NCBI GenBank assembly: GCA_037176885.1
Contig: JAWWNJ010000025.1
Coordinates: forward strand, 1,240,001-1,304,000
Direction: 5' to 3'
DNA length: 64,000 nt
From: Favolaschia claudopus
Lineage: Eukaryota > Basidiomycota > Agaricomycetes > Agaricales > Mycenaceae
Shown: positions 33,626-44,742 of the stretch, piece by piece
How the letters are laid out: every line of letters begins with the position of its first letter
Numbering within the stretch: position 1 is the first letter of the stretch
Program-made: the position numbers and the translations under genes
Notes under the pieces: generated by a model
What the model was told of the DNA's origin: nothing
The model's database searches: none
What the model saw: only the letters and a program-made list of their open reading frames with translations

Positions 33626-35095
33626 CTAAGTATAATTTAAAGCCGAGTGAGAGACGATCCAGTTGGACGACGAATCAGTTCCACCCAACTCCAACTCCAT
33701 CCCAGCTTCCTCGAGCAGACAAAAAAGCTCGTGCCGGCGCAAGGTATTCGTGAAATCCTTCATCGACTGGGATGGTGGTTGAGAATGACTGAATTGGAAA
33801 GACAGAAGCTTGGTTTTTCTAACGACTCTTGGGTTGAGAGTAATTTCCCATCTGCTTGCGAGCATTTTGATCAAGGCGACTGGATCAGGACATGATGGAT
33901 GAGGGCAGGGGAGATTTTGCACTATATGCAGAGACTGCAAGTGAGGCAGGAGATCAACATCGTACCGAAAATGACGAATGAGGTCGTCGGTGGGCTGACG
34001 GAGCTGGAGTTTGAGATGGGCGACGGAAGGGAATGCGTGAAGGGCACATGTCAAAAGAGCCTCTGGCACGGGCATGAGACAGAACGTGAGGGTGTCGATG
34101 CAAAACGAAGAGCGAGAGGCGAAGGCGATTAGGCGCGAAAGATCGCGATGGGTGTGCCTCGGGCCGCCGAATTTGAGCGCAAATCGCTTCAAGGAAGGTA
34201 GCGTCAAGTATTGAAGAAGGGTCAAAGCAAGGAATTCGGTGGTTGTATCAGTGATTTCTAAGACCTGGAGATTGAGAGGCGGAAGGAATGCAATCGGAAG
34301 CAAAACATCGCGACAAAGTGAGAACGAACAGTCGAGTAGACGCCGACCGTGACGAAGGACGTGGAGGCAGTCCAAAACGCTTATTTTGGCTGTACGGAAG
34401 CAAGTAAGCTGTCCCCACGGGAGATCCAGCATCCATGGGGTCTCCGAAAATCGAATCTCGGGCAGTATCAGCTGTTCCAGTGAAGGGCACGCTACGAAAT
34501 TCAGCGGTAGCATAGGACGGAAGCATGCCGATGAGGAAAGAAAGACCATTTTGTGCCACTGTTCTGCGCGCTTGCCAATCATGTCAAGTAAGGATCCAAC
34601 CTGACCAGCGGACCCTAGATAAGAAGTTTTGGTATCGGTGGCTCCTTCGACACGAATGGAGAGTGGCTCATGTCCCGCATTCGAAATCCAGTCGCAGAGA
34701 AAGGTATCCAGTTCAAGTCGTCCCTCAAGCTTATCGCGTGTCCCCTCCACCTCCTCCTCTTCGTCCGACTCGTAATCTGAAGACCAATAAGAAAACCAGT
34801 CCAGATCGATGTACAAGGACGCCCAGAGCTTGGGAGTGCTCAAAGCTAGAAATCGCCACAGCCTGCAGACACGACAGAGCAGTAGGGGAGCGGTAGATGG
34901 GTTGGGCTTGATGAATTTGGAGTCTGGTAAGCATAGAGTGAATATGTACCAAGTGATTTCGGGTGGCAGAGTGAGAGCGAATCGATTCATGGGTGCAAAA
35001 AGAACGGCGCCATCGAGGCCTCGTACAAGGGTGGCTTGGTGTTGATATTCAGTCACATCATTAGAGAGAACGATGGATTTTGCAGATAGAGGCAT
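33626..35095 (-). CDS. F-box protein, intact single exon
   Basis: Predicted substrate adaptor of an SCF ubiquitin ligase, 489 residues without introns. The F-box covers roughly residues 38-90: FALTLPPEITWYIFTLCLPD, then APLLLCRVCRLWRFLALSTP and KLWASLYIDLDWF. An acidic insert (SDEEEEVEG) follows, then a region with repeated Leu-rich strands such as FPSVAHLKLQLRQPTDDLI, probably an LRR-like substrate-binding surface. It is a diverged paralogue of the gene at 29775-31327, in the same orientation about 2.3 kb away, so the pair arose by duplication. Such families expand rapidly in Agaricomycetes. The substrate is unknown. Confidence 0.9.
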   Translation of the reverse strand: MPLSAKSIVLSNDVTEYQHQATLVRGLDGAVLFAPMNRFALTLPPEITWYIFTLCLPDSKFIKPNPSTAPLLLCRVCRLWRFLALSTPKLWASLYIDLDWFSYWSSDYESDEEEEVEGTRDKLEGRLELDTFLCDWISNAGHEPLSIRVEGATDTKTSYLGSAGQVGSLLDMIGKRAEQWHKMVFLSSSACFRPMLPLNFVACPSLEQLILPEIRFSETPWMLDLPWGQLTCFRTAKISVLDCLHVLRHGRRLLDCSFSLCRDVLLPIAFLPPLNLQVLEITDTTTEFLALTLLQYLTLPSLKRFALKFGGPRHTHRDLSRLIAFASRSSFCIDTLTFCLMPVPEALLTCALHAFPSVAHLKLQLRQPTDDLIRHFRYDVDLLPHLQSLHIVQNLPCPHPSCPDPVALIKMLASRWEITLNPRVVRKTKLLSFQFSHSQPPSQSMKDFTNTLRRHELFCLLEEAGMELELGGTDSSSNWIVSHSALNYT

Positions 35096-35387
35096 GGCTC
35101 GTGGCAGGCATTCGAAGGGTTTGGGGCCGGGGTTTCAGCAAAATTGGTTGAGCTCTGGAAAATAATCCGGATAGAGAGATTTCTGATACGATATTTGATA
35201 GCTGCATACCTGAATATAAAACAGATGTTGAGAAGGGCTGGAAGACTGAAGTTGCAGTGAATGAGAATCTCGACGCGTATGTGACCGTGTGACTCGGACA
35301 AACCACAGACGCGCCGCTCTTGACTTGATCCACTACCACCACTTCCGACGCGTCCCAACCCTCCTATACACCCTCAAACACTTAGAA

Positions 35388-38300
35388 ATGCCGACGCCGA
35401 CGCCCACGACGAAGGAGAACACGCCTCTTCACAGGTTTCTTCCTCCCACTGACGCGTCGCATCGCGATGTATTGACGCGCTTCTAGCCATGAATCGTCTC
35501 GCGGATCCCAGCCAGCGGCGAAGAGAAGAAAGCTGGAGGCCACGGGCTCATTTGCTTCTCAGCCGGTCCAGTCTTCGTTTGCACAAGTGCTCGAGAAACT
35601 GAAAGAAGAGGCCGTGGAGGGTACCGGTGCGTGCATCGCTCGTTCCTTGAGATTGCCACTTGAATCTCATACTGCGTAGGTGCGGAGGGCGGCTCTGACT
35701 GCTGGTCTAGGCCACCGCTTCCTCCCATAAATTCCAGACAAAAACTCCATAGGTAGCCATACCTTCTTATTACAGCAGCTGACATTTATCTTGGATAAAG
35801 TCTTCCAACAGATTGACGTGGAAGAAAACGACAACTACGGAGAGATATCTTTACGAATGTTCGGTGTCACTAAGGTGAGCTTGTCCGCAATTCCGCCAGG
35901 TCCACTCTCATCTGCATTAGGAGGGCAACAGTGTCTTAGCCAACGTGACCGGATTCAAACCTTACTTCTATGTTGCTCAGCCAAGAGGCTTCACAGAAGC
36001 AGATCTCGAGCCTTTTCGTCAGCATCTCAATGTTCGCACTTGTCTAGGATTCCCGCATGCGCTACTGATTCAAGTGTTGCGCAGGGACTGGTTCAGGGAC
36101 CTGGCGACAAGGACGCAGTCACCAGTGTCTCGCTCGTGTCAAAGCGAACTCTATGGCAGTACAGAGGCGACGACTGGACACCTTTCATCAAACTCATCAT
36201 TGTAAATCCAAAAACCTTGCCGAAAGTACGAGATGAGTATTCGTCCCTTGTCCGACGTTGCTGGCACTGACATTAATGCTGGATATCCACGCACTTTCGA
36301 ACGGAACGAGATCAGCTTCGAGCCTTTCCCGCGCGATAGACTCATCTCCACATACGAGAGTAATATCGCTTATGTTCTCCGTTTCATGATCGACACCAAG
36401 GTCTCGAGCTTTGTGTGTTGCCTGTACACGTCTGATATCTCTCGTAGGTGGTGGGGATGAACTGGATCGAAGTACCGGCTGGCAAGTATACCATCCATGA
36501 AGGGAAACAGAAGAAGTCGCATTGCCAACTGGAAATCAGTGTCAAGTGAGCCGAGAATTCAAAGCCTCAACCATGACTCCAACTTTTTTTAGATACGATG
36601 AATTCATCTCGCATGCTCCAGACGGAGACTGGTCCACCATAGCTCCTCTCCGGATCCTAAGTTTCGATATCGAGTGCGCAGGAAGAAAGGGTATTTTTCC
36701 TGAGGCGGAGGAGGATCCAGTGATTCAAATCGCCAACATGGTTACGCGGCAAGGTACATCGGAATCTCAAGACGTAGCGTTCTCGGTTGCTGATGATGCA
36801 AACCAGGGGAGCAGAAACCATTCATCAGGAATGTGTTCACGCTCAATTCGTGCTCGAATATCGTTGGCTCTCAGGTTCTCACATTCGACAGCGAGAAAAA
36901 GCTGCTTCAGCGCTGGAGCGATTTCGTCAATGAAGTGGATCCCGATCTTGTTATTGGGTATAACATCGCCGGATTCGATTTTCCCTACCTCCTGGACCGT
37001 GCAAAGGCTCTAAAGGTCGTTGAATTCCCGTTCCTCGGAAGGCTCAAAGGTGGGTGTATCTGTCTTGATCGTCTGTTCCCGTTTAATTCTGTTTACAGGC
37101 CACAAAACGGAAGCCAAAGACACGCATTTCTCTTCAAAAGCGTACGGTCAACGTGATTCGAAGGACACTCAGCTCGAAGGTCGTCTTCAGATGGATGTAC
37201 TGCAGTTCATGCAAAGAGAACACAAGCTACGCAGCTACACGCTCAACGCTGTTTGTGCCCAGTTTCTCGGCGAACAGAAAGAGGACGTCCATCACTCGGT
37301 CATTACTGAGCTGCAAAATGGTACACCCGAGTCGCGACGACGGTTGGCAGTTTATTGCTTGAAGGTGACCAACAACGGTTGGTTGACTCGTGTTTATCCC
37401 ACTCACCGTTTTCACAGGACGCCTATCTCCCACAACGGTTACTGGATAAACTCATGTGCTTCGTAAACTATGTGGAGATGGCGCGTGTCACTGGTGTTCC
37501 CTTCAACTACCTTCTCGCTCGTGGTCAGTCGATCAAGGTCCTGTCTCAACTTTTCCGTCGAGCAAACGACGAAGGTTATGTCATCCCCGCACTCAAGGGC
37601 GAAGGTAGCTTTGAGCCCCAATGAACGACGTATATTTGCTCAGAGCTTTATCCAGGCACTGATGAACAATACGAAGGTGCTACGGTCATCGAGCCCAAGA
37701 AGGGTTATTACGACTCTCCTATCGCCACGCTAGATTTCAGCTCGCTATATCCCTCAATTATGATGGCGCACAACCTGTGTTACACCACCTTACTTGATAA
37801 AGGCACCGTTGAACGTTTAGGTTTGGTAAGGGATGTGGACTATATTGTCACGCCCAACAACGGTCGGTCTTCCGATATTTTGTGCTTCTCCGTAACTGAC
37901 TCGGGTTTTCAGACATGTTCGCTACAACGAAGAGGAGAAAAGGTTTACTGCCTCTTGTTCTAGAGGATTTGATCTCTGCTCGTAAGCGAGCAAAAGCAGA
38001 TCTGAAGAAGGAGACGGATCCATTCAAACGAGCTGTTCTTGATGGACGACAGCTTGCGTTGAAGGTTTGTTTTTTTTGTAGCGGAATAATTGGTCTGCGA
38101 CTCTAACTCTCATCACGCTTGGCAGATCAGTGCTAACTCGGTATACGGATTCACTGGTGCCACAATCGGAAAACTTCCTTGCTTGGAAATCTCGTCCAGC
38201 ACCACTGCTTATGGGCGACAAATGATTGAGAAGACCAAGCAGGTTAGCACCCGCGGTTTCGAGGGAGCTGGTCTAACCAATGGACAGGAGGTCGAAGCTG

Positions 38301-39848
38301 AATACAGTATTGACAACGGCCACACGCATAACGCCGAAGTCATATACGGTGATACCGACTCCGTTATGGTGAAGTTTGGTCCCAAAGACCTCGAAAAGGT
38401 CATGGCTCTCGGTAGGTGTTTCTTCCGGGAAGTATTGCGCAACTTTTTGACAATTTTCACAGGCAGCGAAGCTGCTGAGCTGGTTACCTCCAAGTTCGTC
38501 AAGCCTATTAAGCTTGAATTCGAGAAGGTGTATTTCCCGTATCTTCTAATCAGCAAGAAACGATATGCGGGGTTGTATTGGACGAGACCTGAAAAGTATG
38601 ACAAGATGGATACGAAGGGTATTGAGGTGGGTTTGTACGCTAAGAATTTTGCTTCGGTTCTCATTCTTATCGCCAGACTGTACGGCGTGATAACTGCCGT
38701 CTGGTGTCCACAGTCATTGAGACGTGCCTACACAAGATGTTGATTAACCGAGATGTCAAGGGCGCCGAAGAGTGAGTCTCGCATTTCTCTCGTGCCGATT
38801 CGCTATGACTGATGCATCGACAGATACACAAAGCAGACAATAGCCGACCTGTTGCAGAATAAGATCGATATGTCCCAACTTGTGATTACCAAAGCCCTTT
38901 CAAAGAGCGGTGTGTTGCTTTTGTGTCTCCCAAATCACTTGGCTCACGGTGACTAGATTATGTGGGAAAGCAAGCACACGTCGAATTGGCGGAGCGGATG
39001 AGGAAGCGCGATGCTGGTACGTCGGTGCATGTTAGTGCGGACTCTCGACTGATCTAGAGAGACAGGGTCGGCTCCTGCGTTGGGCGATCGTGTGGCATAC
39101 GTGATTATTAAAGGCATGAAAGGTGCGATTTATAGTACTTTTAATGTCGGACGAGCGACCGAGACTTTTGTCTACAGGTGCTGCTGCATACGAAAAATCC
39201 GAGGATCCGTTGTACGTTTTGGAAAATAACGTGCCGATCGACACAAAATATTACCTGGAAAATCAACTATCTAAACCGCTTTTGCGTATATTCGAACCCA
39301 TCCTTGGCGATAGAGCCAATTCTTTATGTACGTCATTTTCGGAACTGAGTGATTTCCTAGCTGATGTTCTTTCAGTGTCCGGCGACCACACTCGAACGAT
39401 ACAAATTGCTACACCGACAGTCGGCGGGCTCATGAAGTTCGCTGTTAAGACCGTAACGTGTCTAGGCTGCAAGACACCACTTCGACCTAATAACAGTGTG
39501 AAGAGTAAGTCGGGCATCGACAATAATTCTAGTTTGCTTATGATTGCTAGATGGCGCACTCTGCAATAACTGCCGGCCACGGATGGGGGAGCTGTATCAG
39601 AAACAGATCTCCACAACCTCGGCGTTTCAAGTCAGGTTCTCGCGCCTCTGGACGCAATGTCAACGGTGTCAGGGCTCACTGCACCAGGTATGTTTTATCT
39701 CCTCACCTCTGTGCTGGCGACTGAGATTTATCAGGACGTGTTGTGCACGAGCAAGGACTGCCCGATATTTTATATGCGGAAAAAGGCACAAAAAGACGTG
39801 GAAGATGCAAATGCGGTATTGGAGCGATTCGACCACGACGCCTGGTAG
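35388..39848 (+). CDS. POL3: DNA polymerase delta catalytic subunit
   Basis: A B-family replicative polymerase with proofreading exonuclease, the main lagging-strand enzyme. The start [16 protein letters not shown] is joined to a basic segment with AAKRRKLE. Exonuclease motifs are [13 protein letters not shown] (Exo I), [19 protein letters not shown] (Exo II) and [16 protein letters not shown] (Exo III). Polymerase motifs are [13 protein letters not shown] (A), [16 protein letters not shown] (B) and [11 protein letters not shown] (C). The C-terminus has two cysteine modules: [12 protein letters not shown] with CNNCRPRMG, and [10 protein letters not shown] with CTSKDCPIF; the second is the iron-sulphur CysB. 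Two junctions do not splice cleanly. The A run 35740-35744 is one base too long before VFQQIDVEE, and an intron near 36237-36294 lacks an AG acceptor before TFERNEIS. All later junctions keep phase. Confidence 0.95.
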
Positions 39849-40004
39849 TGGACGACTGTATATATTCCCTGTAATTTCTGGCCCGACTCGCAACCTGTAT
39901 TTTCACCTTGTATTATTTCTATAGATTTATTTGCATTTGTTTTATCTGCCCGCCATCGGCTACCGCGATCTTTTTTTTCACTTGTACTTCCTTGATTCTC
40001 TTAG

Positions 40005-42077
40005 ATGGCTCCGAAGCCTACCCCGAACGGCAATGCGGCCCAACCAGCGGAGGATGCACACTCCAATCTCCCTGCTGTCGTTGGAATCAACCTCGGGAAC
40101 GCATATGCCTCGATTGCAGTGTATACTAAAGTTCGTTTGAACTGTTGGTGCAGGCGTTTGGCTGCAATTAAGCGCGTTTTTACAGGAGGGATTGGCAGAA
40201 TGTATCGCGAATGAGAATGGCGAACGTCAAATTGCCTGCGCAATAGCTTTTCATGGCGAGGAAATTGTGCGTCGACCAACGGTGCCTCTGCATTTCATTT
40301 AGATTTAACCTCTGCGTTGCTTCTGTAGTATGTGGGCAACCAGGCCTTGCCCCAACTCATAAAAAATGCGCACAATACTATCACTGGATTCCGCAACCTC
40401 TTGGGCAAAAAGTGAATTCGCTTGCACTGTGCTATTTTCATCGAGTCCGATATTTTTTTCTGCAGGTTCTCTGAAATCGATCAGTCAACGGCTTCTTCCT
40501 CTTCGCCCATAATACAACACCCCACCGAGTCCGATACGCCTGCGTACAAAGTTGATATTCTCCAACCCGCTCCCTCACCTCTGCCGACCTCTGCAACCAC
40601 CACACCAGCCGCCTCCCATGCCCCGACGCCGCGATCTGAACCTGTACCTTCGACGCGGATACTCACCCCTCAAGAAGCCACAACGATGTTCCTTGCATCC
40701 CTCCTTCAATCCGCCTCCGATTTTCTCGGAAAGCCCATTCTGGGTGCAGTTATTACTGCCCCGCCTTCCTTTACCCCCGCCCAAAAAGACGCCCTAAAGA
40801 AGGCCGCTGAGGACGCCGGCGTCCGTGTACTACAATTGCTCGATGAAGCCAGCGCCGTATTAGCGACGACTACATCACCGCAATGGCCGCACGGTGGAGA
40901 GGATCGGACGCAGTTGGTCGTTGATGTCGGCGCCTCTTCACTGTCCTTATCAGTGATCGCTCTGCGTGCCGGGCTGGGCCACCTCATTGGCTCCAGGACA
41001 TCTTCAAATACGGCAAATATTGGCGGAGACGCATTGTCTTCCCTGCTCGTGAAGCACTTTGCCAAAGAATTCACAAAAAAGACAAAAACTGAACTACCGC
41101 AGCCGCCTTCATCGAAGGAGGATATCCGGGCGACCACCAAACTTCTCCTCGCTCTCGAATACACGAAGCGAACATCTAGTGCTTCCGCTTCCCCTGCTTC
41201 ATTGTCCGTTGAGTCGCTGCATTCCGGCGTCGACTTCACGGCCACAATAGCGCGTATGCGATTCGACCTTCTCGCAGCTCCCGTCTACAATGCTGTCTCA
41301 TCGGAAATAAAATCTCTGCTAGAAAGTATATCACTCGACGCTCACGATATAGACGAGATCACATATGTGGGAGGTACCGCTTGTTTACCTGGTCTCGACG
41401 GCCATCTGTTGTCGAGCGTTGGATTTAATGAGGAGGTCCAGACGGCGTTCTCGACCTCGACGATGGGAAGCGGCGCCATCGGTGACCCGACAGGTGTGCT
41501 GTCTATCGGGTGTGCTCTGCAGGCAGCTCTTCTCTTGCGCGTTCAGGAGGAGTCTCCGGAGCTGATCCAAGCGTTTGAACAAACCGAGCAAGTCGAAACG
41601 ATTGCGCGGACCATCGGGATGATTTTCCCTGGCGGCGCCGACCCCCATGGACTAGGAGGGACCTACATTCCTGCGCTCTATAAATACACCCCACTCCCTG
41701 CTCGGCGAATTCACGAGGTTGAAGTGACTCTGTCGGGTGGAGAAGGTGACAAGGCAACGAAGTTCGGTTTCGAAGTCTGGGAAGTTGAAGAGGGAATCAA
41801 GGTCGAGAAGGCTATACCGCTCAAATCTGACTCACAGGACGACGACGAGGACGAGGAGGATGAGGAGGAGGAGATCAAGATCAAGACCACGACGAAGCGT
41901 GGTTTCTTGGGAGCTGTCCTAGGCGAGACGAAGGGGACTGCTGTAAAAGACAAAGCCAACAAGGGGGCGTACACTGCCGTGTTGCAAATAGAGTTCACGT
42001 TGGGGCTGGACGGCTCGCTACATGTAGAGGCGCGGAGTAACGGTGAAAAAGTAGGCGAGCTCGAGATTCAGCCTTAG
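40005..42077 (+). CDS. SSZ1: Ssz1: atypical Hsp70 of the ribosome-associated complex
   Basis: Ssz1 pairs with the J-protein zuotin at the ribosome exit tunnel and stimulates the Hsp70 Ssb. The N-terminus has VVGINLGNAYASIAVYTK, an altered phosphate-1 motif of the ATPase domain. Exons 2 and 3 read EGLAECIANENGERQIACAI and YVGNQALPQLIKNAHNTITG. The long last exon carries a Ser/Thr/Pro-rich insertion, then GAVITAPPSFTPAQKDALKK, LQLLDEASAVLA, LVVDVGASSLSLSV, ITYVGGTACLPGL and a shortened substrate domain with an acidic DDDEDEEDEEEE tract. It ends VGELEIQP. The altered ATPase motifs and the short C-terminus distinguish it from canonical Hsp70. The stop lies 23 bp before a MITE. Confidence 0.93.
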
Positions 42078-42100
42078 ATTTTATTTAGAATCACCCGCTA

Positions 42101-42506
42101 CTATCGTGCCAAATAGGTCTGGATTTTCACAATGGGTCTGGATTTTCAATTTTTCTCTCCTCCCTTTGCACTTTGGGTCTCCGGATTTTTCGGCATTTAT
42201 TCCGGTACCAATTCACTATGGGTAGAGCTAAAATCCTCACGATTTCATGCAAGTCCAATGTCAAGAAACGTTCGCCGTTTTCTCGAGGTTTTTGATCTGT
42301 CCTGTCAATCCATCAAAATACCTTGATGAAAGCCCGTTTTTCTTACTGCCTTCCTTTGGCCGTATCGCTACGAAACTTGCAGGATCTATAGCCCAATAGC
42401 ATACAAACAGATTCCGAAAAATCCGGAGACCCAAAGTGCAAAGGGAGGAGAGAAAAATTGAAAATCCAGACCCATTGTGAAAATCCAGACCTATTTGGCA
42501 CGATAG
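42101..42506. mobile_element. MITE with perfect 93-bp terminal inverted repeats and TA duplication
   Basis: The left arm 42101-42193 begins ctatcgtgccaaatagg. The right arm 42414-42506 is its exact reverse complement over all 93 bases. Each end is flanked by TA (42099-42100 and 42507-42508), the target duplication of Tc1/mariner-type transposons. The centre (42194-42413, 220 bp) has no coding sequence, so this is a non-autonomous element of 406 bp. The arms contain a near-duplicate word, gtctggattttca, twice. Identical arms imply a recent insertion or recent hairpin-based correction. It sits between the convergent SSZ1 and PWP1 genes and is probably transcribed in the SSZ1 3' untranslated region, where it could fold into a long hairpin. 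Confidence 0.95.
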
Positions 42507-42673
42507 TATCCCATTGTTTTCAGACGTGTGCGATCGCAGCGTGCCGCGATAGTTCAGATCGATCTGCTGGGGAGGAACATAGAAATTCAGCGGACAATAG
42601 ACTCAGACTTTGGTCGATGCTGACAGCTAGGAAAGACAGGGAGATGCAAAATCGAGAACAATTGACATGCGCT

Positions 42674-44659
42674 TCATTCGTCATCGTCGTCCCCGTCGCT
42701 CTCCTCATCGTCGCTAGCTACACCCACAACTCCGCCAGCATTGTCCTTGCCTTCCTCCTTCTCTCGTAGCGTCCGCCCCGCCTCTCTGAGCTTAGCTGCA
42801 AATGCTTTCCGCGCCCCGAAGTTGGCTGCTACGTCCCATATCTGAAGCTTCGCCTTCGATCCAGCAGCCGCAATCGTAAGCGGGTCGTCTGGCGAAAATA
42901 CCGCCGAAAAGACCTTGCCCTGTATAATCCCAATGAATAAATGAAGCCTCATGCAAATTTGGTATAGAAACGCACGACTCCGAGATCTCGGGAAGTAACA
43001 AGGCTGACGTTGCGCTTACCGCCGTTGTCGTCGTCGAGCACATTCCACACCTTGACGAGTTTGTCGTTTCCTCCTGTCACGATGCATCCTTTGATATGAG
43101 GATTTACGTCGAGTGCCGAGGCTGCGCCGTCGTGTGCAGAGAGCGTGAATTTCGCTGGTGAGGGCTGATTCAAGTCCGACGGCAGAGTCCGTGCGTCGAA
43201 GTTTAGTACGAGTCCATTTTCCAAGGAGACCTGCGTTAATAGATATCTTAGAAAATGTGGCTCGTGCAAGGCACCAGCGATGAACATACATAAAATCCGG
43301 ATTCCTCGTGAGGATCCCATCGTATTGCCTCGACATCACTGCCGACAACTGCACCTACACCACCGTCTGGAGAACGGGAATCGAATGTTCGTACGGTGCG
43401 ATCGTAGCTGCCTGTTAGCAGGACGCTAGGGTTGTGGTCATTCCATCGAACAGCCTGCACCTTGTCCTTGTGGACGTCGAAACTCCGGATGGCGCCCCCG
43501 CCGTCGTCGTTGATGCTCGGGTCGCGACTCAAATCCCATAGCTTAACGGTGCGGTCGGCGCTACCGCTTGCAAGGAGATTACGCTGGGTCTTGTTCCAGC
43601 TGAGGGCGAGGACGGCGTCAACGTGGTGACCCGTGGACGCGGCGCGGTGTTTTGTTTTTTTGCGCTTCTTTTTCCCGGTTCCGAGCGGTGTGGGGATGTG
43701 TGCCTTGGTTTCGTCCGGGCGGCCGAGGATGGAGGCAGGGTACATGGCTTCGAGGACGTCGACGGACCATATTTCGATTTCGGGGTCGAGGGTGCCGACT
43801 GCGATGTAGTTGCCGAAACCTGAGGTGGGTTGAGGAGGTGGGTTTGAGGATAGACTGGGCGCGGTGGGAGGGAAATCTAGCCATTCTAGACATAGAGGGA
43901 AATTCGGCAGCATGAGATCGTGGTGGACGTAGAGATTCTCTTGAGATTCGTCGTAGACATATATCTCGAGTTGTGATATCTCGTCTTCAGTTTTTGCGAC
44001 AACGAGCAGGTTGTCGGTAGGTAGCACTTCGAGCTCTTCTCGTTCATCGTCGGCATCATCCTGGTGAATGGAAGTGAAGTTGGAAAGTGGGTTGAAATGC
44101 TCAGCAGTATTTCTTTACGGACCTCCTTCAAAGTGATATACGGATCCTCTTCGTTATCTCTGTAATACGTGAGACCCTTGATATTACTGAAAGGACCATC
44201 CGCTATTCGGCGTCAAGAAAGAATGAGAGTTTCACCAAGAGAACTCACCGGCTGTTTTGACATCGTTATCATAATCATCCAAGTTATATTCTGAGAGATC
44301 GTCCGGATTGCGCGGTTTAGATTTTGCGTCCGAGTCCACATCCATTGCATTTTCGTCGTCGTCTTCGCTTTGGGAAGGACATTAGATCCTGAAACTGACA
44401 GAGCGCCGACAGAGACGAACTCGACCCAGTCTTCTTCGTTGTCTTCACCGGCATCGTCTGCCTCCTCACCCTCCGCACCTAAACCCATAGATTTTGCAGC
44501 CTCGTGCGCACGCTCGAGTTCTATCCGCGCATCTTCTAATTGAATTCTTGAGAGGGCACTGACTCTTTCAAGCTCCTTGTCGTCAAGAACATATTTTGAA
44601 GGGTTCTGAGCTGAGACGCCCCGTTTTACCCAAGAAACCGCCGAAATAAGGCTGCTCAT
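42674..44659 (-). CDS. PWP1: Pwp1: WD40 protein of 60S ribosome assembly
   Basis: Pwp1 acts in the nucleolus in early 25S/5.8S pre-rRNA assembly. The start MSSLISAVSWVKRGVSAQNP is the conserved Pwp1 N-terminus. An acidic linker follows, then YNLDDYDNDVKTAG, NIKGLTYYRDNEEDPYIT and DDADDEREELEVLPTDNLLV. WD repeats include NYIAVGTLDPEIEIWSVDVL, LASGSADRTVKLWDLSRD, LLTGSYDRTVRTFDSRS and CIVTGGNDKLVKVWNVLDD. The insert KKKRKKTKHRA is the basic patch typical of the family. The C-terminus is an acidic tail ending DDEESDGDDDDE at 42674. Short introns lie near 44385, 44260, 44200, 44120, 43285 and 42920. The gene is divergent from BFR2, with 83 bp between start codons. Confidence 0.94.
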
Positions 44660-44742
44660 AAAAAGTTACAAGCGAGAGAGCCAAAATTTTGTGATTGCCG
44701 AATTTGGCAAGCGCCCAAATAAACACTTTTCTTTCGAAAGCC
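44660..44742. promoter_or_regulatory. 83-bp bidirectional promoter, PWP1/BFR2
   Basis: Only 83 nt separate the start codons of two ribosome-biogenesis genes, so their promoters must overlap and may be co-regulated. The sequence is AT-rich in the middle and contains ttttgtgattgccgaatttggc. I could not assign a known rRNA-processing promoter element by eye. Confidence 0.6.
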
